Positions 28,607 through 38,000 of a DNA stretch of 64,000 nucleotides are shown here, in pieces. How positions within the stretch are numbered: position 1 is the stretch's first letter; the number at the start of each line of letters is the position of its first letter. The stretch is from Lyngbya confervoides BDU141951 (GTDB lineage Bacteria; Cyanobacteriota; Cyanobacteriia; Thermosynechococcales; Thermosynechococcaceae). The stretch is taken from assembly GCF_000817775.3 (NCBI RefSeq), contig NZ_JTHE03000004.1, positions 35,651 to 99,650 of the forward strand, written 5' to 3'. The translations under genes were made by a program, and so were the position numbers. The notes below the pieces were generated by a model that saw nothing but the letters and a program-made list of their open reading frames with translations, ran no database searches and was not told where the DNA came from.

Positions 28607-28891
28607 ATGAAATCCTACATCACTGCCCTCTACGGTTGGTATCGCCAAACACTTCGCAATCCCAGATATCGCTGGTGGGTCATTTTAGGAACGGCCGCCT
28701 ACCTGTTTAGCCCCTTCGATCTCTCTCCTGATTTGTTCCCAGTCCTTGGGCAGATCGATGATGTTGCAATTGTCTCCCTCCTGGTTGCAGAACTCTCGCA
28801 GATTGCCATGGATTACATGAAGTCCCGACAGAAGGGAATGGGTGACGCCGAGGCCGTTGAGGTGGAAGCGGTGCCGGTTCAGGAATCCTAG
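28607..28891 (+). CDS. YkvA/DUF1232 family small membrane-associated protein
   Basis: 94 residues. The segment RWWVILGTAAYLFSPFDLSPDLFPVLGQIDDVAIVSLLVAEL is the DUF1232 core, with the SPFDLSPD turn and a second hydrophobic helix, so the protein is expected to be membrane-bound or peripheral. The C-terminus is acidic. Function is not known for the family. A terminator follows at 29007-29036. Confidence 0.85.
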   Translation: MKSYITALYGWYRQTLRNPRYRWWVILGTAAYLFSPFDLSPDLFPVLGQIDDVAIVSLLVAELSQIAMDYMKSRQKGMGDAEAVEVEAVPVQES

Positions 28892-29006
28892 TTCCAAGAT
28901 AGTGCTGCGATGGGGCCGTTATTCCGAAGCCCTAGCGCCTATGCAGTTTAAGATCAGGGGCCGAGTGAGGACCTGACTCTACTTTGTTCGCTCTTTCATA
29001 GATCCC

Positions 29007-29036
29007 ACGCTCAATCTGCTTCAGGTTGGGCGTTTT
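29007..29036 (+). terminator. Rho-independent terminator downstream of the YkvA-like gene
   Basis: ACGCTCAA (29007-29014) pairs with TTGGGCGT (29026-29033, one T-G wobble), followed by a T run in CGTTTTTC. Confidence 0.75.
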
Positions 29037-29236
29037 TCTATCGTGATCTTCCCTGCTGGGGTCAGGGGGGGCGATCGATTCCTTTAGATTGAGTCCCCTT
29101 GTCGGCGTTGCCCTTCACGGGACTGACTCTTGACAGCGCCTTATCTCTAGCGCTTTATAAAATAAATATGAAGACTCTTTACATTTCTAAACATTTCTGT
29201 TAACTTAAGTTCATAAAGAAAGTCTCAAAGATTACT

Positions 29237-29407
29237 ATGCGATACACCACTGATGACCAAGGGCTACTGAACAACTTTGCCGCCGAGCCGGAGGTCTATT
29301 TCGCAGAGCCCCCCACCAAATCTGAAAAGGTTCGCTACACCATCCAAGCTGCGATCGCTACCGTCTTCCTGGGCGTGGTTGGTTACGTTGCTTACCTAGC
29401 CAGCTAG
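29237..29407 (+). CDS. psb34: Psb34 / Ssl1498 family light-harvesting-like small membrane protein
   Basis: 56 residues: MRYTTDDQGLLNNFAAEP, then AEPPTKSEKVRY and one membrane helix (about residues 37-55, ending in YVAYLAS). The N-terminal Y-T-T-D/E-x-G-x-L-N-N-F-A-x-E-P pattern is the signature of the cyanobacterial Ssl1498 family, which I recall was named Psb34 and binds CP47-containing photosystem II assembly intermediates. It is short of a second helix, unlike Hlips. A second small gene starts 48 bases downstream. Confidence 0.8.
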   Translation: MRYTTDDQGLLNNFAAEPEVYFAEPPTKSEKVRYTIQAAIATVFLGVVGYVAYLAS

Positions 29408-29455
29408 TGTCCCAAAGCCTTGATCCGGGACGACAGGTTTAGGAAGAGATCGATC

Positions 29456-29545
29456 ATGGGAAATCCTGCCGAATGGATGCTTTTGATATTTTCGGTCATG
29501 GTTCAGGTGGGTTTCCTGATGATGGCCATCAATCTAGCCACGTAA
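29456..29545 (+). CDS. 29-residue membrane peptide downstream of psb34
   Basis: MGNPAEW followed by an unbroken hydrophobic stretch (MLLIFSVMVQVGFLMMAI) and N-L-A-T. An AGGAAGAG ribosome-binding site lies seven bases before the ATG. The length and one-helix layout are those of small photosynthetic subunits (compare PetN, Psb30), but the sequence matches none I know. It is 48 bases after psb34 on the same strand, so they may be co-transcribed. Coding status is an inference. Confidence 0.6.
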   Translation: MGNPAEWMLLIFSVMVQVGFLMMAINLAT

Positions 29546-29588
29546 GGGCCGATTGCGTTAAGTCTGTTTGTTTTTAAACCTGTTAATG

Positions 29589-29628
29589 CCTAACCCCCCA
29601 GCTTGTCCTGCACGAGCTGGGGGTTAGG
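29589..29628 (+). terminator. Hairpin after the psb34 unit
   Basis: CCTAACCCCCCAGCT (29589-29603) pairs with AGCTGGGGGTTAGG (29615-29628), one bulged C. There is no T tract after it, so it may be a bidirectional or Rho-type terminator. Confidence 0.55.
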
Positions 29629-29898
29629 CTATGGGGGGATTAAAATTGACTGCAGTTTTCCACCACTGCGGTTTTCTACCACTGAAGCCCCTGGGTTCTT
29701 GGAGGGGGTTCCCCGCCGCTGCACACCAAAAAGAGCTTTGAAGCTTGATGATCTCTGGGAAATGTCTAGACCAACGGCGTTTGGGTCAAGTGCCCATAAA
29801 AAAACCGCCGCAGCGGTTTTAGCAGAAACTGTTTTAGATGAACTGTTAGATGAACCGTGCCAGGGTAAATCCCAGATGAGGCTCTCAATCCGCTATCT

Positions 29899-31185
29899 CT
29901 AGATTAGCCACTCTTCCACAGCTTCTTCCTTGGTGTTGGTTCGTCGAGCCAGGGTTTGACGCGTAAAGGTCATGTGAATTTCACGGTTTTGCTCGCCGTC
30001 GGCAGCCACTGCCTTGATCGGGTAATCAATGTTGCCATCCTGGAAAGACATTTGAAAGCGGAAGGTGCCGTCAGGACTGAGATCGATCTTGCGATCGCCA
30101 ATGGTCACGGTGGCATCCGGCTCGGTGGCGCCATAGACAATGAGCTCCGCGTCGGCAATGAGCCAGAATTTACGCGGACGGCTGTGGGGCACTGAGGCCG
30201 AAAAGCCAAGGCCAGACGCCGTGGGAATCGCCCATTGACCAATTCCGGAGGGGAAGACAAAGGAACTGAGGGTTTCTTGGGGCACCTGCTGCATGGAACC
30301 AAAGAGCGACCCCGCAACCCGCTGAGCTTCTACATCGCCTGCCAGCCCAAAGATCTGATCGTGAATGAGATAGCCTTCTTTGGACACCCCGGCTTCCCCA
30401 CCCGTGCGCAAGGCCGGCGGCACAAGCTTTGCCAGGGTCTTGCCGCGCAGATCCATGTTCCAATCCACCGTCATGAAGATATCCTCCACCCAATCGGAGG
30501 GATAGGTGGGGGGAATATGAACCACTGCCGATCGCGTTAGCAGCAGCCAGCGACCATCGGCGCAGCGGTAGCCGATTTCAATGACATAGTCGCGATCGCT
30601 CACGGGAATCGGCAGATACCATTCCCGAGCGAGTTCATCGCAGGGATATTCCTGGACGCTGTGGGGCGCCTGCAACGTGATATCAATATCCGTCGCATCA
30701 CAGAGGCGCAGGGCAATCTGCTGACCGCCCTGGCGACGCAGATCCTCTTTGTGCTCATTGGGCACATCCCAATAGACAAAGGCCCACTGGGGATCGCGCG
30801 GCAGCAAGACAATGCGGCTTTCTCCATACCCCTCCGGCAGGTCGGGCAGTCCTTCATCCACAGAGGCTAGCTCTGCCACCGCCTCCTCCGATCCCAGCTC
30901 AAATTTGGCTGCTTCCACCCGCTCTTGACTCGGCAGACCCGATCGCTGATTGGCCCCAGGACCTGGAGAGGACGGAGTGGAACCAGAGATAAAGGGAGTA
31001 GAGGCTGGAGAGTCAGTCATAGTTTCCTCGTAGGGTTGGGATGGTGCTTCAGGAGATAGGGATTGGATAGCGGAAAGCAGCTCTTCTTTACGCATGCGGC
31101 TATAGCGGGATACCCCCAGGCGACTGGCAACCTTTCGCAGTTGTCTCAAGGTCATCTCTATCAATGGAATGGGATTTTGATCCAT
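29899..31185 (-). CDS. DUF4912 domain protein with Rho-N/SAP-like N-terminus
   Basis: 428 residues. The N-terminus (residues 6-45, IPLIEMTLRQLRKVASRLGVSRYSRMRKEELLSAI) resembles the SAP/Rho termination N-terminal helical domain. A Ser/Pro/Gly-rich linker follows. The DUF4912 core (YGESRIVLLPRDPQWAFVYWDVPN through CADGRWLLLTRS) is the family hallmark. The C-terminal half has an Ig-like-looking region (FWLIADAELIVYGATEPDATVTI). The molecular role is not known. It stands alone with a long upstream region. Confidence 0.85.
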   Translation of the reverse strand: MDQNPIPLIEMTLRQLRKVASRLGVSRYSRMRKEELLSAIQSLSPEAPSQPYEETMTDSPASTPFISGSTPSSPGPGANQRSGLPSQERVEAAKFELGSEEAVAELASVDEGLPDLPEGYGESRIVLLPRDPQWAFVYWDVPNEHKEDLRRQGGQQIALRLCDATDIDITLQAPHSVQEYPCDELAREWYLPIPVSDRDYVIEIGYRCADGRWLLLTRSAVVHIPPTYPSDWVEDIFMTVDWNMDLRGKTLAKLVPPALRTGGEAGVSKEGYLIHDQIFGLAGDVEAQRVAGSLFGSMQQVPQETLSSFVFPSGIGQWAIPTASGLGFSASVPHSRPRKFWLIADAELIVYGATEPDATVTIGDRKIDLSPDGTFRFQMSFQDGNIDYPIKAVAADGEQNREIHMTFTRQTLARRTNTKEEAVEEWLI

Positions 31186-31628
31186 GGAGTCTACTCTCTC
31201 CTACAACGCGGGGGTGGGCAGTGGACGCAAGGTCGATCCTGGGGATCAACAATTCTTCAATCAATTTAACAATTTGCCTTTCTTTGTCAAGCAGTAGAAG
31301 CCATGACTGGCAGCATTTTGACGAATTCCTGTTGTTTCAGGGATCGTTTTGTTATGAAATTATAACATTAAGCTCCTGTTGGGGATCGCATCAGGTCAAG
31401 AAATCTTGATATCTACGCCATCCCTCATTTCTGGTTCCGCCGCGGTATTCCGTGGGATCCTGGTAAATTCAAGGGCAGCGATTTGGTGATTTCAATCCGT
31501 TTTGTTAGGGATGAACAGTTCCAGGGGGCCAGTTTCGCTATAGTGCATTTCTATAGATTCATACAGTGATGGTCCGTCGCTTTTTCCGCTTGTAGACGAT
31601 CCCCTTGCCATTGCTGTCACTCTGCGCC
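31186..31628. other. Intergenic region with no recognised gene
   Basis: About 440 bases between the divergent DUF4912 and phosphotransferase genes. Promoters for both are expected. Short open frames have no motif or good ribosome-binding site. Confidence 0.5.
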
Positions 31629-32618
31629 ATGAACGAGTCTCATTTTCCCGTCGTCTACTCCACCCTTGATTCCGAGGCCTTAGTCTCTCTGGTTCTCAGT
31701 CAGTACGGGCTTGGAGATCAGCTCTGCTGTCAGTTCTGGCATCGGGGCCTCAGCGATATTTATTTGGTCACCACGCCCCAAAGTCAGTATGTGCTGCGAG
31801 TTTCCCATACCCACTGGCGATCGCGGCCTGAAATTGAGTTTGAGCTGGACTACCTGCGCTACATTCATCACCAGAGCATCCCCGTAGCTATCCCTTTGCC
31901 CAATCAGCAGGGGCGCTTTCTGGTGGATATCCACGCCCCGGAGGGAAGTCGATTCGCGACACTCTTCCCCTACGCACCGGGAAAAATTCCCCTAGGTGAT
32001 CTCAGTCCCCTTCAGGGTAAGGTGTTGGGTCGAGTTGTGGCCCAAATGCACAATGCCGGGCAGCTGTTTCAAAGTGCAGGACAGCGTCCCAGCCTGGAGT
32101 TCGACTATCTTTACCGTCGATCCTGTCAAGACATTTTGCCGTTTTTGCGCCATCGCCCGGAAGATTCCGACTATTTAATATCCCTGGGCCAGGAAATTCA
32201 AAATAAGTTGCGATCGCTTCCCCAAGTGGCCCCCTTCTGGACGGTATGCTGGGGCGACCCCCATAGTGGAAACATGCATTTTACCGATGATGACACCCTG
32301 ACGCTGTTTGACTTTGACCAGTGCGGCTATGGCTGGCGAGCCTTTGATATCGGCAAGTTTCTGCAAATTTCCATCCGCTCTGGATTAAATCGAGCCGTAC
32401 GGGACGCCTTTTTGACCGGCTATGAGGAAGTGTCTCCCCTCACCGAGATGGAAATGGACGCGCTGCAAGCCTTCACCCAAATTGCCCACCTCTGGAGCTG
32501 GAGTATTAGTCTCCATTCCGCTAAATTACACAACAGCTGTCAGCTCGATGACAGTTTCTTCACCCAGCGGCTGCATCAGCTGAAGCGATTGAAGTCCCCA
32601 GAGTGGCAGCTGTTTTAG
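31629..32618 (+). CDS. Phosphotransferase (APH/homoserine kinase-like)
   Basis: 329 residues from ATG 31629 (an in-frame TTG lies at 31605). The aminoglycoside-phosphotransferase fold is indicated by the N-terminal strand pattern SDIYLVTTPQSQYVLRVSH with conserved Lys/Arg region, the catalytic block VCWGDPHSGNMHFTDDDTLTLFDFDQCGYG (Brenner-type loop with Asp, Asn, and the DxD metal motif) and the ensuing RAFDIGKF. The substrate is unknown: members phosphorylate aminoglycosides, homoserine, choline or protein Ser. The neighbouring glycosyltransferase is on the same strand, 90 bases away. Confidence 0.82.
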   Translation: MNESHFPVVYSTLDSEALVSLVLSQYGLGDQLCCQFWHRGLSDIYLVTTPQSQYVLRVSHTHWRSRPEIEFELDYLRYIHHQSIPVAIPLPNQQGRFLVDIHAPEGSRFATLFPYAPGKIPLGDLSPLQGKVLGRVVAQMHNAGQLFQSAGQRPSLEFDYLYRRSCQDILPFLRHRPEDSDYLISLGQEIQNKLRSLPQVAPFWTVCWGDPHSGNMHFTDDDTLTLFDFDQCGYGWRAFDIGKFLQISIRSGLNRAVRDAFLTGYEEVSPLTEMEMDALQAFTQIAHLWSWSISLHSAKLHNSCQLDDSFFTQRLHQLKRLKSPEWQLF

Positions 32619-32708
32619 GTTCCTTTCTCCTCTGGGCCAGTCTCTTCTAGGATAGAGATCGAGGCGTTTGCTGATCGTCCGTCTCCTGCTCCCTAGGCCT
32701 AGCGTTCC

Positions 32709-33791
32709 TTGTCCTCTTTCTTGTCTTCTTTAAAGTTATTGTTTGTTTCGACCCCCGTGGGTGCCATTGGCTCCGGTATCGGTGGGGGAGTTGAGTTAAC
32801 CCTGCGCAACATGACCCAGATTCTGTGTCAGCGCGGACATCAGGTGACGGTGCTGGCGCCCCAAGGTTCGACGCTCCCCGGCATTTCCCTAATTGAGGTG
32901 GCGGGTCAGCCCCAGCCTTCCATTCAGGTGCAAGACCGCCAGACTCCGGTCGTTCTGCCCGGCCAGTCGCTTCTGGCCAACCTTTGGGAAACGGCGCGCT
33001 GCGCTCAAGCGGACTACGATTTAATCATTAATGTGGCCTACGACTGGCTCCCGTTTTACCTGACGGAGTTTTTTACCACGCCCGTTGCCCATTTAGTCAG
33101 CATGGGGTCACTCAATGACGCCATGGACCAGATCATTGCTCAGGTGGCCCATCGCCATGCCCATCGGATTTGCGTCTATACCCAAACCCAAGCAAACACC
33201 TTTCCTGGCAATCCCGCTTTTTTCCCCATTGGGTTTGGGCTTGATCTGTCCCGCTATGACTTTTGTGCCACGCCGGATCCTCAACTGTGCTGGATGGGTC
33301 GCATTTCACCCGAAAAGGCTTTGGAAGATGCGGTGGCCACGGCTCACCGCTGCGGTCTACCCCTGCAGGTGATGGGCAAAATTCAGGATCAATCTTATTT
33401 TGAGAAGGTGCTAGCCGCCTATCCCCAAGCCCAGGTTCACTATCGGGGGTTTAAATCAACCCAGGCCATGCAGCAGATCCTGCGTCGTGCTCAGGCACTG
33501 CTGGTCACTCCTCGCTGGATTGAAGCCTTTGGCATTGTGCTGATTGAAGCCCTTGCCTGCGGTGTTCCGGTGATTGCCTATCGGCGTGGCGGACCGGCAG
33601 AGATTGTGCAGTCAGGAACCACGGGCTGGCTGGTGGATCCAGATAATGTGAATCAACTGGTGGAGGCCGTGGGCAAAATCCCCCAGATTCAACGGCAGGC
33701 CTGCCGTCGTCAGGCAGAGGAACAGTTCTCCCTTGAGGCCCTGGGCGATCGCCTAGAGGCCTGGTTTCAAGCCATCTTGACATCCCGGTGA
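32709..33791 (+). CDS. Glycosyltransferase family 4
   Basis: 360 residues from TTG 32709. The N-terminal Rossmann domain contains the GxGGG-like motif GSGIGGGVELTLRNMT and VTVLAPQGSTLPG. The C-terminal domain has the sugar-nucleotide motif EAFGIVLIEALACGVPVIAYRRGGPAEIV with the E-x7-E pair. This is GT-B retaining glycosyltransferase architecture (family GT4). Acceptor and donor cannot be told. The upstream phosphotransferase is on the same strand. Confidence 0.88.
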   Translation: MSSFLSSLKLLFVSTPVGAIGSGIGGGVELTLRNMTQILCQRGHQVTVLAPQGSTLPGISLIEVAGQPQPSIQVQDRQTPVVLPGQSLLANLWETARCAQADYDLIINVAYDWLPFYLTEFFTTPVAHLVSMGSLNDAMDQIIAQVAHRHAHRICVYTQTQANTFPGNPAFFPIGFGLDLSRYDFCATPDPQLCWMGRISPEKALEDAVATAHRCGLPLQVMGKIQDQSYFEKVLAAYPQAQVHYRGFKSTQAMQQILRRAQALLVTPRWIEAFGIVLIEALACGVPVIAYRRGGPAEIVQSGTTGWLVDPDNVNQLVEAVGKIPQIQRQACRRQAEEQFSLEALGDRLEAWFQAILTSR

Positions 33792-33802
33792 CCTGTCCAG
33801 GC

Positions 33803-34180
33803 TTAAAAGCGAACCACTTGGCGCTGCGAGGCCTTGAGATAGCTACGACATTCGGGACAGCGTTTCCCCAAGGCCGGAACGGTTTGAACCAAACCACATT
33901 TGGGGCAAGCCCCCCTGGCCACGCTCCACTGCAAGGCAATCCCCAGCCCTGAGAGAAGGACCCAAAGCCCGAAAATTCCCCAGAGCCAGGATCGGGGAAA
34001 CTGGGGCACAGCCCAGCAGCCCATCGCGATGAGCAAGCTCAGCAGCGTTCCCCAGGCAATACCGCCAAAGATTCGCATCGGTGTGGTGTAGGCCCCCTCA
34101 GGGCTTACATCGCGGTTTAAGTTTTGATCCTGATTCCCCTCAGGCGGAGAGGAGGGGGGGGTCTGAAGAGGTTGAGCCAT
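33803..34180 (-). CDS. Membrane protein with C-terminal zinc ribbon, unknown function
   Basis: 125 residues from ATG 34180 (an in-frame ATG at 34228 adds 16 residues). After a Pro/Gln-rich N-terminus come two membrane helices (about residues 36-55 and 65-83), then a CPKC...CPEC pair (residues about 92 and 109), the Cys2-Cys2 zinc-ribbon pattern. I do not recognise a named family. It lies 12 bases from the glycosyltransferase stop, convergent. Confidence 0.6.
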   Translation of the reverse strand: MAQPLQTPPSSPPEGNQDQNLNRDVSPEGAYTTPMRIFGGIAWGTLLSLLIAMGCWAVPQFPRSWLWGIFGLWVLLSGLGIALQWSVARGACPKCGLVQTVPALGKRCPECRSYLKASQRQVVRF

Positions 34181-34337
34181 TGCGAGGGTCCAAATAAAGC
34201 CTTTCCTGACATTATCTGCGATGGCCAACCCCGCTTCCAGGGATGGACGCTTGAAAGGGGAAGGACTAGAGGGAATGATTGGAGGGACCTGCGTCCTGTC
34301 CTCTCCCTTCCTCTCAACCTCCTGCAGCGCCCTGCCT

Positions 34338-34925
34338 CTAAATTTGTAGGCCCTCGTCCTTGAGTTCCATCAGCAGCCGAGTCACGGTAACGCGGGTGGT
34401 GCCAATCATGCTGGCAAGCTGTTGGTGGGTGAGCTTGATGCTCAACTTGATGCCCTCAGGCGTCACATGGCCCAACTCCTGCTGAAGCAGCAAAATGAGC
34501 TGACGGAGACGATCCTTGACGCGACGACAGCCGGCCATGGCCAGCAGTGCTTCGGTTTGCTGAATCCGTCGCCCCATTTCTCGCATTAGGCTTTGGGCCA
34601 GGCGAGGTGACTGCTCCAGCTCCATGTGATGGAGCCGCATTAAAACCACATCCGATAGGGCTACCGCCTCGTAGGGATTCACCTGGGTAAAGGGACGACC
34701 AAAGGGCATAGAGGCGCAGGCCAGCCCAAGGATCCCCTCATCTCCAGAGGGATAAAGGGTGCTTAACTGCACAACCCCACGGCAAACCACCCAGACATCT
34801 TCCTCCTTGAGGGGAATGGCCTCACCGCGCTTGAAGGTCCACAGTTTGCGATCATGATACAGCTCGTCCAAGAGCTGACGCCACTCGGCCAGGGAGGGAG
34901 AGGCCGCTGATTGCGTAATTTGCAT
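34338..34925 (-). CDS. Crp/Fnr family transcriptional regulator
   Basis: 195 residues. An N-terminal cyclic-nucleotide-binding-like beta-barrel (FKRGEAIPLKEEDVWVVCRGVVQL) with no clear phosphate-binding R/E-S-A-x-R motif, a dimer helix and a C-terminal winged helix (KLTHQQLASMIGTTRVTVTRLLMELKDEG) are visible. The overall layout is like NtcA-type regulators, but the sequence does not read as NtcA. It lies 93 bases downstream of the STAND/WD40 gene on the same strand. Target genes and ligand are not visible. Confidence 0.82.
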   Translation of the reverse strand: MQITQSAASPSLAEWRQLLDELYHDRKLWTFKRGEAIPLKEEDVWVVCRGVVQLSTLYPSGDEGILGLACASMPFGRPFTQVNPYEAVALSDVVLMRLHHMELEQSPRLAQSLMREMGRRIQQTEALLAMAGCRRVKDRLRQLILLLQQELGHVTPEGIKLSIKLTHQQLASMIGTTRVTVTRLLMELKDEGLQI

Positions 34926-35018
34926 AGGATTGTATTCGTTGAACTTGACATCACCTTAATCAACCAACTCAAAATTTAGGTAATTTCATGGTTATGATTG
35001 GGTTAAGGTGTGGCGAAG

Positions 35019-38000
35019 TTAGCCCTCCACCGCGCCCAGAATTCGCAAGGAGCTGCGCTGGGCCGCGGTGAGTCCTGTGGCATCGCGAATATTGAGCTGT
35101 TCGTAGGGGCGGCGATCGCACAGGGTATGCTGCCGCTTGCCGGTCATAACATCCCAAATCGTGAGCGTCCCGTCCTGCGCCGCAGAAATCAGCGATTGTC
35201 CATCGGGGGTAAACCGCACGGCCCACACCTCTCCCTCGACACCCACCAGCGTTTGCAGACAATCGCCGCTGCGCCAGTCCCAAATTCGAACGCTCTGATC
35301 AAAACTGCCGCTGGCTAATCGATCTCCCGATGGGCTGAGAGCCACGCTCCACACGGTGGCCTGGTGTCCGGTCAGGATGCGATCGCAGCGCAGCGTCCTC
35401 AGGTTCCAAACGCGCACCGTTCGATCATCACTGGCGCTCATTAAGTAGTGGCCATCTGCCGTAAAGGCCAACCCTGCCACTAGGTTTCCATGGCCCAGCA
35501 ACACCTGCTCACAGGTGAGGGAGGTGAGACGCCACAGCCGAATTGAAGCATCATCGCAGCCCGTGGCCAACCATTGCTGGTCCGGGCTGAACTGTACAGA
35601 CCAGACCCGCGCCTCGTGGGGAAGCACCTGCGGTGGCTCCAGGGTCTGAACATCCCACAGGCGCACCGTCTGATCATCACTGCCGCTGGCCAATAAGCTG
35701 CCGTCTGGACTGAAGGCAACGGTATAGACCATGTTGGTATGGCCCCGTAAAACCTTGATCACTTTGCCCTGCTCGCAGTCCCACACCCGCACCGTCCCAT
35801 CATTTCCACAGCTTGCCAGCTTCTGGCCGTGGGCTGCCAGTCCCCTCACCCAGCGCGAGTGGCCGGTCAAGCGCTGATCGCAGCGTCTCTGCTCTAAATT
35901 CCAAAGCTTTACCTGTTCATCATCTCCCCCCGTCGCTACCCACCACTGGTCAAGGGATATCGGCCCCACAATGGCCATGGCCTTAATTCCCGCGCTAAAT
36001 CCCCGCAACGTTCGGAGGGATTGCCCCGTTTTTACATCCCACAGCTTAACCATGCCGTCATTACTACAGCTAGCAATCACCTCCCCTTGGGGATGAAAAG
36101 CCACCGCCCAAACCCCGCTCGGATGCCCCTGCAGGGTTTTGAGGCATTGTCCGGTCTGGTAATTCCACAAGCGCACCGTAAAGTCTTGACTGGAACTAGC
36201 TAACAGCGGTGTCTCCTCTGAGGCCAAGTCCGGATCTAGAGAGGGAGCCATCGCCAAGGAAAGGACCGTGTGCCCATGCCCCAGCAGGGTCTGGGTACAG
36301 GATAAGCTCTGGCGTTCCCAGATGCGGATCGTTTGATCAAAACTGGCACTGGCAATGAACTGCCCCTCTGGACTGTAGGCCACGGTACTGACTCGACTGC
36401 TGTGCCCCGATAGCTCATGGAGACAGATCCCCTGGGTGATATCCCAAATGCGCACCAGACTATCATCCCCACCGCTGACCAGTTGACGACCATCCGGGGA
36501 AAAGGCCACGGACCAGATCCAGCCGCCCTCCACCTCCCATACCTGGAGGCACTCTCCCGTGGCCACCGACCAGAGGCGAATGGTGCAGTCACTTCCTGCA
36601 CTGGCGAGTAGCTGTCCGTCGGGGCTAAAGGCCACGGTCCAGATCCAGCCGCTGTGCCCCTCCAGTATTCGCAGGCAGGCGCCGCTATCAACGTCCCAAA
36701 ATCTTAAGGTTTGATCCAGGCTCCCGCTCACCACCGTCTGAGCGTCAGGGCTAAAGGTTAGGGAGGAGACCCAGTTGCTGTGTCCGGTGCAAATATGCCA
36801 TTCCCGAAACTGATCCACCTCTCGAATGCGCAACCGATTGTCTCCATGGCCCATGGCCAGGTAGCGACCATCGGGGCTGAAGGCCAGCGCCACTGTTGCA
36901 TTCAGCACTGAGGTGAACACGGATTTGGACAGATCCGTTGCCTGCAGGTTGACCTGGTTTAGCTCCGCTTCCACTAGATCGGCCTGCCACACGGTGAGAT
37001 AGGACAGATCCAGCCCGCTTAAATCCAGGTGCAGCGATCGCATCAAGTTCATCAAGTTCCCCGCTCCGTAGCCCGCCTGCCCCTGAGCCGTTTCCCGCAG
37101 GCGCTGAAATAAACTGCGCAGTTTGGCTTCCACCTGACGGTTGGTTTCCAGGTGAGTCAGGATCATGTCAATGACAGGCCGTAAAATAAAGCGATGCTGA
37201 GCTTGCTTGACGTAGTCCTTGCTGGTGGCCTTTACCAGGGCGTAAGTTTGTAGTCGACCCAGCTGACCCTGCAAAATATCTTCGCTCATTCCCTGCACCA
37301 GGCGGTTGGTGATATATTCCATCACCACGGGTTGCAGAGACAGGCGATGGCGATGGTGCTCCAGCAGCGATCGCCGCGTCAGGGACTGAATCACCTCCGT
37401 AATTTGCCGGATAACGGCATCAGCAATTAAGTCCTGCATCAAATCGGGAAGGGAGAGGGGTTCGCGATTGATGGCTAACCAGTAAAGCACCTGCTGCTCG
37501 GCCACCGACAGGCGATTAAACTGTCGCGTCAGCACGTCATCAATGTCTTCAAATTGAAGAAATCCCTGGCGCAGAAAGGGCATCAGCTCGGCGGCATCCC
37601 CGCCCGCCAGATCTTGAATGGCCGCCGCCACAATTTTCAGCGCTAGGGGATTGCCGCCATAGTGTTCTGTAATGGCCTCAAGGGCCTCGGCTTCCACGCC
37701 ATAGCATCCTTTACTGCGGAAAATTGAGCGAGTTGAGGCTAAATCCAGACCCGGCATGACCCAGGTCCGCACAGGACCTGCCACAGACTCCAATATCCCG
37801 ACCTCCCGTGTTTTTTCTCGACTGGTGACCAACAGCGTGCTCTGATGGGGCTGCTCTCCCACCGCTTGGAATAGCCGACGATAGTCTTGATAGGAGGGAA
37901 GGTAGCGACCCACGGTGGTTTCACTGGCTAAAATGGATTCCAGGTTATCCAGCACAATTAAACAGCGGCTCTGACGTAAATAGTGGAGCAATCGGCCGAT

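Noticed and set aside
29603..29902. Open frame of 99 codons after the psb34 unit
   Set aside because: It begins inside a hairpin, has no domain and no credible ribosome-binding site; composition looks non-coding.
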